Origin: JALZAH01 sp051000755
GTDB taxonomy: Bacteria > Actinomycetota > Acidimicrobiia > Acidimicrobiales > Palsa-688
Assembly: GCA_051000755.1 (NCBI GenBank)
Contig: JBPCNZ010000030.1
Location: 1-24,687 of the forward strand
Length of the DNA: 24,687 nucleotides
Reading direction: 5' to 3'
Below are positions 13,209-20,667 of this stretch, one piece after another (the stretch's first letter is position 1; the number at the start of each line of letters is the position of its first letter). The position numbers were made by a program, and so were the translations under genes. The notes beneath the pieces are model-generated. The model saw only the letters and a list, made by a program, of their open reading frames with translations, was not told the DNA's origin and did not search any database.

Positions 13209-14447
13209 ATGGCGCTCGACGAGCAGCAGGTCATGGAAGCTCTGCGCCCGGTGACCGACCCCGACCTGCAGGCCAGCATCGTGGACCTGGGGATGATCAG
13301 GGGGATCGGTATCCGGCGGGGCCGGGTCCGGGTGGCCATCGCCCTCAGCGGGGTTGACCCGTCCCGCCGTGAGGAGATGGAGCGTCGGGTCACTGGGGCC
13401 GTGTCGGCCGTGGCGGGGGTCAAGGACGTGTCGGTCACCTCGACGGTGCTCAACCCGGAGGAGCTGGCCGAGGTCAGAAGGCGGCTGGCCGCCCGTGAGG
13501 ATGCCCGACGAGCCACGGCGGCGGGTGCCGGCCCCAGCCCGGCTGCGCCCCCCCTGGCCGCGGCGGCCCCCCTGGCCGCGGCGGCCCCCCCGGCCTCCGC
13601 ACCCCCCGCGGCGGCCCGGCGGCCGCTCGGCCACGAGTCCGGTCAGGCCAATGCGTTCATGGACCCCAAGAGCACCACCCGGGTGATCGGGATCACCTCG
13701 GGCAAGGGGGGCGTCGGCAAGTCGTCGGTCACCGTCAACCTGGCCATCTCCCTGGTCCAGGCCGGCTTTGACGTGGGCGTCCTCGACGCCGACGTCTACG
13801 GATTCTCCGTGCCGGCCATGCTGGGCATCGACGCCGACCCTTCGGTACGCAATGAGAAGATGATCCCGCCCGTCGCCTACGGGGTGCGGTGCATGTCGAT
13901 CGGCTTCTTCGTGGATGAGGACCAGCCGGTGATGTGGAGAGGCCCGATGCTCCACAAGGCTCTCGAGCAGTTTCTCGTCGACGTGGACTGGGGCGACCCG
14001 GACTTCCTCCTGGTCGACATGCCCCCCGGGACTGGCGACGTGGCCCTGTCGATGTCGCAGTACCTGCCCACCTCGGAGGTCTACGTGGTGACCACCCCCC
14101 AGGCAGCCGCCAAGCGGGTGGCGCAGCGCACGGCCTACATGGCCCGCAAGATCAACCTGCCGCTGCGGGGGGTCATCGAGAACATGAGCTGGTTCACCGG
14201 CGACGACGGCAAGCGCTACGAGCTCTTCGGCAGCGGCGCTGGAGAACAATTGGCCTCCGAGCTGGGCGTGCCCCTGCTCGGCAAGATCCCGCTCGAGAAC
14301 CGCCTACGGGAGGGTGGTGACATCGGCCGGCCGGTGACGGTGGCCGACCGGGAAGGGGAGGCCTCCCAGGCGTTCGCCTCGATCGCCGGGGAGATCGTCG
14401 CCCGGGGACGGGCCCGGATCTTCCGCCCGGAACTTACGATTCGCTGA
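13209..14447 (+). CDS. mrp: Fe-S cluster carrier ATPase Mrp/ApbC (MIP18-NBP35 type)
   Basis: A 412-residue P-loop ATPase thought to bind and deliver Fe-S clusters. Residues about 5-85 form a MIP18/DUF59 domain (VMEALRPVTDPDLQASIVDLGMI). A low-complexity Ala/Pro linker (about 98-150) follows, then the Mrp/NBP35 domain: deviant Walker A SGKGGVGKSS (164-173), DADVYGFSVPAMLG, LVDMPPGTGDVALS and GVIENMSWF. The CxxC pair that many Mrp proteins have after the NMS motif is absent (GDDGKRYELFGSGAGEQL instead), as I recall for actinobacterial homologues. The ATG at 13209 has GAGGAGGA at 13193-13200. The frame is open upstream to 13053, but without support. It is divergent from sufR and close to cysteine desulfurase. 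Confidence 0.93.
   Translation: MALDEQQVMEALRPVTDPDLQASIVDLGMIRGIGIRRGRVRVAIALSGVDPSRREEMERRVTGAVSAVAGVKDVSVTSTVLNPEELAEVRRRLAAREDARRATAAGAGPSPAAPPLAAAAPLAAAAPPASAPPAAARRPLGHESGQANAFMDPKSTTRVIGITSGKGGVGKSSVTVNLAISLVQAGFDVGVLDADVYGFSVPAMLGIDADPSVRNEKMIPPVAYGVRCMSIGFFVDEDQPVMWRGPMLHKALEQFLVDVDWGDPDFLLVDMPPGTGDVALSMSQYLPTSEVYVVTTPQAAAKRVAQRTAYMARKINLPLRGVIENMSWFTGDDGKRYELFGSGAGEQLASELGVPLLGKIPLENRLREGGDIGRPVTVADREGEASQAFASIAGEIVARGRARIFRPELTIR
13551..13586 (+). repeat. Perfect in-frame tandem 18-bp repeat in the Mrp linker
   Basis: cccctggccgcggcggcc occurs twice in direct succession (13551-13568 and 13569-13586), encoding the doubled PLAAAA of the linker. The unit length is a multiple of three, so gain or loss of copies would keep the frame. 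Confidence 0.85.
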
Positions 14448-14482
14448 ACGCGCGCCCACTCGCCGTTCGCCACGTCGTAGTA

Positions 14483-15274
14483 ATGATCGGGGTGAAACCG
14501 TTCGATACACCGCCGCGAGCTTCGGAGCGACAGGGCCGCGGCGCGGAGGGTCCCGCGGGCTCGGAGGAGGTGCAGGGCCGACCCATAGGTCGGCGGGTGC
14601 TGCTCGGCATGCTCGGTCTGGGGGCGGTCGGGATCGTCGGGGGGAGCACGATCCAGCGGGGCATCGCGTCGGTGCTCAACCCGATCCAGTCCGCTGACCC
14701 TACCGGGATCACCTCCCTGATACCGGGCGGTGACGGGTTCCGGATCTACACGGTGACGAGCGGGTTCCCCGCCGAGAGCGCCGCCGCCTACCACCTGAGC
14801 ATCGACGGGATGGTCGACCACCCGATGACCCTGTCGTTCGCCGACCTCCAGGCCATGCCGCCCACGTCCCTCATCAAGGACTTCCAGTGTGTCACCGGGT
14901 GGAGGGTCCCCAAGGTGCACTGGACCGGGGTGGCCCTCTCCGTCCTGCTCGGCCAGGCCGGGGTGCAGGCGGGGGCCCAGGCCCTGGGCTTCGAGTCCTT
15001 CGACGGTGCCTACACGGAGAGCCTGACGTTGGCCGAGGCCCTCCGCCCCGATGTCATCGCCGCCTACTCCATGCTCGGCGGTCCCGTCTCCACCGCCCAC
15101 GGTGGTCCGGTCCGTCTCTATGTGGCCCCCATGTACGGCTACAAGTCCTGCAAGTGGCTGTCGCGGATCCAGGTGGTCGACCGGGTGGAGCCGGGCTATT
15201 GGGAACAGGCCGGCAACTATGACGTGGAAGCGTGGGTGGGGAGAAGCAATGGTCGCGACGACGCAACCACCTAG
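14483..15274 (+). CDS. Exported molybdopterin-dependent oxidoreductase (sulfite oxidase/MsrP fold)
   Basis: A 263-residue enzyme of the sulfite-oxidase superfamily. An N-terminal twin-arginine-like signal (GRRVLLGMLGLGAVGIVGG, about 36-54) suggests folded export with the cofactor bound. In the catalytic domain C136 of KDFQCVTGW is the expected molybdenum ligand, followed by WTGVALSVLL, DGAYTESLTLAEAL, HGGPVRLYVAPMYGYKSCKWL and a final YWEQAGNYD, all typical of the oxidoreductase molybdopterin-binding domain. No dimerisation domain is present, so it resembles MsrP/YedY more than sulfite dehydrogenase. Substrate unknown. The downstream cytochrome b561 gene overlaps it by 26 nt and is the likely membrane electron partner. 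The ATG lacks a Shine-Dalgarno; TACGAT at 14435-14440 or the TAGTAAT just before the ATG could be the -10. Confidence 0.87.
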   Translation: MIGVKPFDTPPRASERQGRGAEGPAGSEEVQGRPIGRRVLLGMLGLGAVGIVGGSTIQRGIASVLNPIQSADPTGITSLIPGGDGFRIYTVTSGFPAESAAAYHLSIDGMVDHPMTLSFADLQAMPPTSLIKDFQCVTGWRVPKVHWTGVALSVLLGQAGVQAGAQALGFESFDGAYTESLTLAEALRPDVIAAYSMLGGPVSTAHGGPVRLYVAPMYGYKSCKWLSRIQVVDRVEPGYWEQAGNYDVEAWVGRSNGRDDATT

Positions 15275-15953
15275 GGTTCCGCGGCGCCGGACCCTTCTGC
15301 GGTTCGACAAGGTCGAGAGGACGGTGCATTGGGTGAATGCCGCCCTCTTCGCGGTCTTGATCCTCACGGGCGCCGCCCTCTATCTCGAGCCGATCAGCGC
15401 GCTGATCGGTCGGCGTCACCTCGTCGAGGAGATCCACGTCTACTGCGGTCTGGCTCTTCCGGTGCCGATCGTCATGGCCCTGGCCGGACGGTGGGGCAGG
15501 GGACTGCGCGCCGACTTCCGCCGGTTCAACCGCTGGAGCGCCGACGACCGGGCCTGGATGCGCGCCGTGGGCACCGGCCGGGAACGCCGCCTGGCCGCTC
15601 GCCGGCGGCTCCGAGTCGGCAAGTTCAATGCCGGCCAAAAGCTGAATGCCGTCTTCACCGGTGGCACCATCGTGGTCATGCTGGCCACTGGAGCCATCAT
15701 GCGGTGGTACCACCCGTGGCCGCTGTCGTTCCGCACCGGGTCGACCTTCGTGCACGACTGGCTGGCTCTGGCCGTCGTGGTCGCCATCGTCGGCCACATC
15801 GGCTACGCCCTGCGCGACCCCGACGCCATGCGAGCCATGCGCCACGGCCTGATCGGCCCGAAATGGGCGGCCCGCCATGCCCCCGCCTGGCTGGCGGAGA
15901 TGGAGGCCCTGGAGGACGACGTCAGCGCGTCTCCTCCACCGTCGGGACGGTGA
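15249..15953 (+). CDS. Four-helix cytochrome b561 (formate dehydrogenase gamma-like)
   Basis: A 234-residue diheme membrane protein likely to exchange electrons between quinone and the molybdoenzyme upstream. Histidines suited to heme ligation are H27 (ERTVHWVNAALF), H63 (EEIHVYCGLALP), H169 (STFVHDWLALAV) and H183 (VGHIGYALRD), each in one of four hydrophobic helices. The segment KFNAGQKLNAVF before helix 3 is typical of FdnI/formate dehydrogenase gamma and related cytochromes b. The ATG is preceded by GGGGAGA at about 15238-15244 and overlaps the molybdoenzyme by 26 nt. Its stop is in a GTGA overlap with the uracil-DNA glycosylase gene. Compared with MsrQ it is a different membrane family doing an analogous job. 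Confidence 0.88.
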   Translation: MVATTQPPRVPRRRTLLRFDKVERTVHWVNAALFAVLILTGAALYLEPISALIGRRHLVEEIHVYCGLALPVPIVMALAGRWGRGLRADFRRFNRWSADDRAWMRAVGTGRERRLAARRRLRVGKFNAGQKLNAVFTGGTIVVMLATGAIMRWYHPWPLSFRTGSTFVHDWLALAVVVAIVGHIGYALRDPDAMRAMRHGLIGPKWAARHAPAWLAEMEALEDDVSASPPPSGR

Positions 15954-16462
15954 CCGGTGTCGACGACATCGTCGGCCCCAACCTGCGGGTGTTGTTCTGC
16001 GGGATCAATCCCGGGCTGCTGTCCGGCCGGCTGGGCCAGCACTTCGCCCGCCCCGGCAACCGGTTCTGGAAGCTGCTGGCCGCCTCCGGCCTCACCGACC
16101 GCCTCCTGATGCCCTCCGAGCAGGATGAGCTGCTCGGCTTCGGGGTGGGGATCACCAACCTCGTGGGGGCGACGACGGCCACCGCCGCGGAGTTGTCGGT
16201 CGCCGACCTGCGGGCTGGCGCCCCGCGCCTGGAGCAGAAGGCTGTGGCCCTGACGCCGGTCTGCGTGGCCGTCCTGGGGATGCAGGCCTACCGGACGGCA
16301 TTCGGTCGGCCCCGCGCCGCGATTGGCCGCCAGACCGAGCGGCTGGGCGGATCGATGCTGTGGTTGCTGCCCAACCCGAGCGGCCTGCAGGCCGCTTACC
16401 AGATGTCGGACATGATCGAGATGTGGACGGAGCTGGCAGCCGCAACCGCCGCCGGCCCGTAG
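15950..16462 (+). CDS. mug: Mismatch-specific uracil/thymine-DNA glycosylase (Mug/TDG family)
   Basis: A 170-residue base-excision repair enzyme that removes uracil or related bases from mismatched DNA. Motif 1 is GINPG (18-22) in VLFCGINPGLLSG, followed by the family's HFARPGNRFWKLLAASGLT; motif 2 is NPSG (142-145) in LLPNPSGLQAAYQ. These are family 2 (Mug/TDG) signatures, with the asparagine of GINPG as the catalytic-site residue. Length matches bacterial Mug. The GTG at 15950 overlaps the cytochrome b stop as GTGA; no other start fits the family N-terminus. Co-translation with a redox pair is unusual for a repair gene. The stop is 12 nt from the convergent aminotransferase stop. Confidence 0.92.
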   Translation: MTGVDDIVGPNLRVLFCGINPGLLSGRLGQHFARPGNRFWKLLAASGLTDRLLMPSEQDELLGFGVGITNLVGATTATAAELSVADLRAGAPRLEQKAVALTPVCVAVLGMQAYRTAFGRPRAAIGRQTERLGGSMLWLLPNPSGLQAAYQMSDMIEMWTELAAATAAGP

Positions 16463-16474
16463 GTCCTCGCCGCC

Positions 16475-17803
16475 TCACCTCGACGCCATCGCCTCGTCGG
16501 CGACGACCAGTGCCTCGGCGAGCGCGGCCGCCGCTTCGTCGATCTCGTCGGCGGTCACCGACAGCGGGGGAGCGAGGCGCAACACGTTGCCCCGCACCCC
16601 TCCCTTGCCGATGAGCAGGCCCCGAGCCCGGGACTCCTCGAGGACCATCGCCGCGGCCGCCGGGTTGGCCGCCGTGGTGCCCGGGAGCACCAGCTCGATG
16701 GCGACCATCAGCCCTTTGCCCCGGATCTCGCCGATCACCGCCAGCCTGTCGCCGAGGGGATCGAGTCGCTCACGGAGCCGGGCCCCCATGGCTGCGGCGT
16801 TGGCCTGGAGGTCGTTGTCGAGCAGGTAGGTGAGGTTGGCCAGGGCGCCGGCCGTGGCCAGCGGGTTGCCGCCAAAGGTGGAGATGGAGTTGGCCGGCAC
16901 GTCGTCGACGAGGTCCCCCCGGCCGACGAGACCGCCGAGGGCGAGGCCATTGCCCAAACCCTTGGCGAAGGTGATGAGATCCGGCCGCACCCCATGGGCC
17001 TGGTATCCCCAGAAGTGCTCCCCGGTGCGGCCCCACCCGGTCTGCACCTCATCGGACACGAACAGGATCCCGTACTCGTCGCAGACCTCCTGCAGGGCAC
17101 CGAGCAGACCGTCGGGAGGGACCACGAATCCGGCCACCCCCTGGATGGGCTCGGCGATCAGGCAGGCCACGTCGCCGGCCGTCGCCGTCTCGATCACCTC
17201 GCGCAGGTCGTCGACACACGCGGCGATGTAACGGTCGTCGGGGAGGTCCTTGAACGGGCTGCGGTAGCGGTAACCGGCATGGACGTAGCTGACGTTGACC
17301 GGCGTCAGGCTGGAAGCCGACCATGACCGCATCCCGGTGATGCCTGCCGACGCGAACGACCGTCCGTGGTAGCTGTGGCGCAGGGCCAGCACCTGGTTCG
17401 AGCGCCGGGCCGTGCAGGTCAGCTGCAGCGCCAGGTCGTTGGCCTCGCTGCCGGAGTTGACGAAGAACACCTTGGCGTCGGGGATCCCCGAGAGTTCCGC
17501 GATGCGCTCCGCCAGCTCGACCATGGGCCGGATCAGATAGAGGGTGGAGCTGTGCAGGAGCCGCCCGGCCTGAGCGGTGACGGCCTCGAGCACCTCGGGG
17601 ATGGCGTGGCCGGTCATGGTCGTGAGGATGCCGCCGAAGAAGTCGAGATAGGTGCGGCCCTCCCCGTCGACGACCCGCCGGCCCTGGCCGCTGACCAACT
17701 CGATGGGCTCGTCGTAGTACAACCCGATCCACGACGGCATGACCCGGCGGTGGCGGGCGGCCAGCTCGCGGTGGGGTCCTGGGGGAGAGGGGGCGACGCT
17801 CAT
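16475..17803 (-). CDS. Class III aminotransferase (aspartate aminotransferase family, AGXT2-like)
   Basis: A 442-residue PLP-dependent transaminase. Motifs: GEGRTYLDFFGGILTTMTGH near the N-terminus, NSGSEANDLALQL (PLP phosphate site), RHSYHGRSFA, LIAEPIQGVAGF, SDEVQTGWGRTGEHFWG with D251 contacting the PLP nitrogen, the Schiff-base lysine K281 in ITFAKGLGNGLALGG, and STFGGNPLATAGALA. The pattern is closest to alanine-glyoxylate/3-aminoisobutyrate-pyruvate transaminases, but substrate cannot be read from sequence; 4-aminobutyrate or ornithine-type relatives are alternatives. The ATG at 17803 gives the family-length N-terminus; the frame continues open to 18085 across the divergent dehydrogenase start and is not used. 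It is divergent from the alcohol dehydrogenase with 130 nt between. Confidence 0.9.
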   Translation of the reverse strand: MSVAPSPPGPHRELAARHRRVMPSWIGLYYDEPIELVSGQGRRVVDGEGRTYLDFFGGILTTMTGHAIPEVLEAVTAQAGRLLHSSTLYLIRPMVELAERIAELSGIPDAKVFFVNSGSEANDLALQLTCTARRSNQVLALRHSYHGRSFASAGITGMRSWSASSLTPVNVSYVHAGYRYRSPFKDLPDDRYIAACVDDLREVIETATAGDVACLIAEPIQGVAGFVVPPDGLLGALQEVCDEYGILFVSDEVQTGWGRTGEHFWGYQAHGVRPDLITFAKGLGNGLALGGLVGRGDLVDDVPANSISTFGGNPLATAGALANLTYLLDNDLQANAAAMGARLRERLDPLGDRLAVIGEIRGKGLMVAIELVLPGTTAANPAAAAMVLEESRARGLLIGKGGVRGNVLRLAPPLSVTADEIDEAAAALAEALVVADEAMASR

Positions 17804-17884
17804 CGCCCCAGTGTGCTCCCGGTGCGCCGGGCCGGCAACGGCGAGCATGCGACACGGCGTCAGGCGAGTTTCCCGGGGAGCGCG

Positions 17885-17890
17885 TAGGAT
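17885..17890 (+). promoter_or_regulatory. Candidate -10 element for the alcohol dehydrogenase
   Basis: TAGGAT, the same hexamer seen at sufR, lies 43 nt before the ATG and gives a leader of about 37 nt that contains a good Shine-Dalgarno (AAGGGGGAAG, about 17916-17925). No clear -35 is visible. Confidence 0.45.
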
Positions 17891-17933
17891 GACCGGCAAC
17901 CGAGTCCAAAGAATCAAGGGGGAAGTACCTACC

Positions 17934-19055
17934 ATGCAGACACGCGGTGCCGTCATCCGCAGCGCTCCAGGCACCTTCGAGGTCATCGACATCGACCTCG
18001 ACGAACCTCGCCAGGGAGAGCTCCAGGTCCAGATGGTTGCCTCGGGGTTGTGCCACTCCGACGACCACCTGGCCACCGGGGACATCCCTGTCGGGACCTA
18101 CCCGATCTGCGGCGGCCATGAGGGGGCCGGCCTGGTCTCCAAGATCGGGCCCAACACCCCGGGCTTCGCCGAGGGTGACGCGGTCGTGTTCTCGTTCCTG
18201 CCCGGGTGCGGCCGCTGCCGCTGGTGCGCCACCGGCCACCAGAACCTCTGCGATCTGGGTGCGACCCTCCTTGCCGGGTCCCGGTGGGAGGACCCCACCG
18301 ATTTCCGGATGCACCTGGGCGACGGGAGCCCGGTGGCTCAGATGTGTGGGATCAGCACCTTCGCCGAGCACACCACCGTGTCGGTCAACTCGGCCATCAA
18401 GGTCGACAAGGACCTCCCCCTCGACAAGATCTGCCTCCTCGGATGCAGTGTCGGCACCGGCTGGGGATCGGCCGTCAACTCGGCCCAGGTCCATCCCGGT
18501 GACACCGTGATCATCATGGGAATCGGCGGCATCGGCATCAACGCCGTACAGGGAGCGGCCGCCGCCGGCGCTGACAATGTCATCGCCGTCGATCCCGTGG
18601 AGTTCAAGCGGGAGAAGGCCAAGGAGCTGGGCGCCACCCACGTGTACTCCGACATCGCCGAAGCCGACGAGTTCGCCAAGTCCGTCACCAACGGTCAGGG
18701 CGCCGACTCGGTCATCGTCACCATCGGCGTCGTCCACGGCGAGCACGTGGGCCAGGCCTTCGCCGCCACCCGCAAGGCCGGAACCGTGGTGGTCACCGGC
18801 CTGGGCGACATCACCGAGGTCGGCATCCCCGTGTCGATCGGCGAGCTCACCCTGTTCCAGAAGCGGATCCAGGGTTCGCTCTTCGGTGAGTCCAACCCGA
18901 GCGCCGACATCCTTCGCCAGATCCAGATGTACCGCGACGGCAGGCTCAAGCTCGACGAGCTGGTCACCTCCACCTACAAGCTCGACGACGTGGCCCAGGG
19001 TTACGAGGACATGCACGCCGGCAAGAACATCCGCGGCGTCATCCGCTTCGACTGA
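17934..19055 (+). CDS. Zinc alcohol dehydrogenase, NDMA-dependent type
   Basis: A 373-residue medium-chain dehydrogenase/reductase. Catalytic zinc ligands are C40 (SGLCHSDDH), H62 with E63 (GGHEGAG) and C171 (LLGCSVGTGWGSA). The structural zinc loop is GCGRCRWCATGHQNLC with C92, C95, C98 and C106. The nucleotide site is GIGGIG (196-201), followed by AVDPVEFKREKAKELGATH. The wording, including HQNLCDLGA, QMCGIS and the overall register, matches the actinobacterial NDMA-dependent alcohol dehydrogenases, in which NAD(H) stays tightly bound and re-oxidation is linked to mycofactocin. That linkage is family knowledge; no mycofactocin gene is in the window. The ATG follows a strong Shine-Dalgarno. 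A hairpin terminator lies after the stop. Confidence 0.92.
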   Translation: MQTRGAVIRSAPGTFEVIDIDLDEPRQGELQVQMVASGLCHSDDHLATGDIPVGTYPICGGHEGAGLVSKIGPNTPGFAEGDAVVFSFLPGCGRCRWCATGHQNLCDLGATLLAGSRWEDPTDFRMHLGDGSPVAQMCGISTFAEHTTVSVNSAIKVDKDLPLDKICLLGCSVGTGWGSAVNSAQVHPGDTVIIMGIGGIGINAVQGAAAAGADNVIAVDPVEFKREKAKELGATHVYSDIAEADEFAKSVTNGQGADSVIVTIGVVHGEHVGQAFAATRKAGTVVVTGLGDITEVGIPVSIGELTLFQKRIQGSLFGESNPSADILRQIQMYRDGRLKLDELVTSTYKLDDVAQGYEDMHAGKNIRGVIRFD

Positions 19056-19067
19056 CGAACACCGCCG

Positions 19068-19092
19068 GCACCCGGGTCCCTGGCCCGGGTGC
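19068..19092. terminator. GC-rich hairpin between convergent genes
   Basis: GCACCCGGG (19068-19076) and CCCGGGTGC (19084-19092) form a perfect 9-bp stem with a 7-nt loop, 12 nt after the dehydrogenase stop and before the convergent dGTPase stop. There is no U-tract, so it is terminator-like in either direction rather than a canonical intrinsic terminator. Confidence 0.65.
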
Positions 19093-19129
19093 TGTCGCGC
19101 CCTTCGACCGGCTCGGGCCGTCCGGATGC

Positions 19130-20278
19130 TCAGCGGGCGGTCACTCCCAGGTCGACGCCCTTGGGGAGACGGTCCCGGCGCCAGCCGAGGCGATGGACGG
19201 CGGTCTCGAAGGCGAAGCGGTCGGTCATGCCTCCCACGTAGGTCACCGCGGCCCGGGCCGGTTGGATCGGGTCGGCCCACGGGGCCGGGACCCGGCTCGG
19301 ATCGTCCGCGTACCATCCGACCAGGGCCCGCAGCACCGCCACCACGGCGTCGCCCTGGGCCAGGGACTCGGGCCGGGTGTAGATCCGCTCGTAGTTGAAG
19401 GCCCGTAGGGCGGCCAGGGCGGCGGCAGGGCCCGGCGCCATGCCGATCGTGCCGGTCCGAGCAACGGACTCGACGAGGGAACCAACGAAGAAATCGAGCT
19501 GCCGGGACCGGGTGGCGCCGGCGACCCCGGTGACCTGGTCCGGTAGGTCGGCGTAGGCCACGATGCCGGCGCTGATGGCGTCCTCGAGGTCGTGGGAGCT
19601 GTAGGCGCAGCGGTCCGCCCAACTGACCACCGCCCCCTCCGGGGTGGCGGGGGTCGGGCGGGACCAGCTGTGGTTGCGGATCCCGTCGAGCGTCTCGGCG
19701 CACAGGTTGAGGGGGGCCAGGACCACGTCGGCTCCCCAGACCGAGTGTTCGTAGCCCCCGCTGACCAGCGGATCGAAGGCGTCCTCGCTGGCGTGACCAC
19801 CGGGACCGTGACCGCAGTCGTGGCCGAGGGCCATGGCCTCGGTGAGGGCCACGTTGAGGCCGACGGCACGGGCCACCGATGTTGCCACCTGGGCCACCTC
19901 CAAGGCGTGGGTCAGGCGGGTCCGTTGGTGATCGGCGGGGAACACGAAGACCTGGGTCTTGCCGGCCAGACGGCGGAAGGCGCTGGCGTGCAGGATCCTG
20001 TCCCGGTCCCGCTCGAAGCAGGTCCGCAGGGGGTCGGCCGCCTCGGGCCGGGCCCGGTGTCCGGCGCCCTCGGCCCTGGTGGCACCAAGGGCCATCGCCC
20101 GGTCCTCGGCCTCCTCCCTCCTGGCCCGATCGACGGGCAGGGCGGGGGCCAGCGCCGCAGGGGGCGGGCCGCGGTGGGCCACCACGACGCCGTGGGGATC
20201 CGCCGCTCCTCCCATGGTGGCCACCCATTCGGCGGCGCGTCGGCCGTCAGGGCCTGGGGTCAGAGGAGCATCGGCCAC
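19130..20278 (-). CDS. dgt: dGTPase/dNTP triphosphohydrolase (HD domain)
   Basis: A 382-residue enzyme that hydrolyses dGTP or other dNTPs to the nucleoside and triphosphate, adjusting the DNA precursor pool. Diagnostic segments: DRDRILHASAFRRLAGKTQVF, the first metal histidine in RTRLTHALEVAQVA, and the HD pair in ALGHDCGHGPGGHASEDAFD. The stretch EHSVWGADVVLAPLN and the later WADRCAYSSHDLEDAI carry further conserved dGTPase positions. It belongs to the shorter, dGTPase-like type 2 group. The GTG at 20278 was chosen because upstream residues in the open frame are Ser/Arg-rich and antisense to DUF3107; an ATG at 20215 is an alternative. The divergent DUF3107 gene starts 130 nt away. Confidence 0.9.
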   Translation of the reverse strand: MADAPLTPGPDGRRAAEWVATMGGAADPHGVVVAHRGPPPAALAPALPVDRARREEAEDRAMALGATRAEGAGHRARPEAADPLRTCFERDRDRILHASAFRRLAGKTQVFVFPADHQRTRLTHALEVAQVATSVARAVGLNVALTEAMALGHDCGHGPGGHASEDAFDPLVSGGYEHSVWGADVVLAPLNLCAETLDGIRNHSWSRPTPATPEGAVVSWADRCAYSSHDLEDAISAGIVAYADLPDQVTGVAGATRSRQLDFFVGSLVESVARTGTIGMAPGPAAALAALRAFNYERIYTRPESLAQGDAVVAVLRALVGWYADDPSRVPAPWADPIQPARAAVTYVGGMTDRFAFETAVHRLGWRRDRLPKGVDLGVTAR

Positions 20279-20334
20279 GCCCCCACGGTAGGACCGCCGG
20301 AGGCGGGCCTCGCCTCCAGAGCGCCGCGGGCGCC

Positions 20335-20340
20335 TACGAT
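20335..20340 (+). promoter_or_regulatory. Candidate -10 element for the DUF3107/ATPase/kinase operon
   Basis: TACGAT lies 69 nt before the DUF3107 start in the divergent gap with dgt. It fits the actinobacterial TANNAT pattern; no convincing -35 accompanies it. Confidence 0.35.
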
Positions 20341-20408
20341 GGATGAGCCGGGACTGCCGGCCGCGACAGGATGGCCCGGGTCGGGCCGACGATCGGAAGA
20401 GAGTGCGC

Positions 20409-20654
20409 GTGGACGTACGCATCGGGATCACCCAGACGCCCAAGGAGCTCGAGGTCGAGCTGGCCGACGACGCCGACGTGGCCAAGCTGACCGCCGAGAT
20501 CGAGGAATCACTCGGTTCGGGCAGCGGGGTGCTGTGGTTGACCGACCGCAAGGGCCGCAGGGTGGCCATCCCCGCCGCCAAGGTCGCCTATGTCGAACTG
20601 GGGGCGGCCGACGACGCGGCCCGCCGGGTCGGCTTCGGCTCCGCGGTCAGGTAA
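20409..20654 (+). CDS. DUF3107 family small protein
   Basis: An 81-residue protein with no signal or membrane segment. The sequence DVRIGITQTPKELEVELADDADVAKLTAEIEESL followed by VLWLTDRKGRRVAIPAAKVAYVELG is the DUF3107 pattern found throughout Actinobacteria (M. tuberculosis Rv3208A-like). Function is unknown to me; the fold is probably a small alpha/beta domain. GTG starts at 20403 and 20409 are both possible; the purine-rich GGAAGAGA ends 6 nt before the second, which also matches the family N-terminus. It is first in a plus-strand series with the two ATPases, 13 nt upstream of the first. Confidence 0.88.
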   Translation: MDVRIGITQTPKELEVELADDADVAKLTAEIEESLGSGSGVLWLTDRKGRRVAIPAAKVAYVELGAADDAARRVGFGSAVR

Positions 20655-20667
20655 CGGATCTTCTTTC

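Noticed and set aside
17049..20228. A 1059-codon minus-strand open frame across the aminotransferase, dehydrogenase and dGTPase genes
   Set aside because: It spans three well-supported genes on both strands and its translation is Arg/Gly/Pro/His-rich without domains; it reflects lack of AT-rich stop codons in GC-rich DNA.
20279..20581. A longer dGTPase start on the minus strand
   Set aside because: The extension is antisense to DUF3107 and its promoter region, and is Ser/Arg low-complexity sequence.
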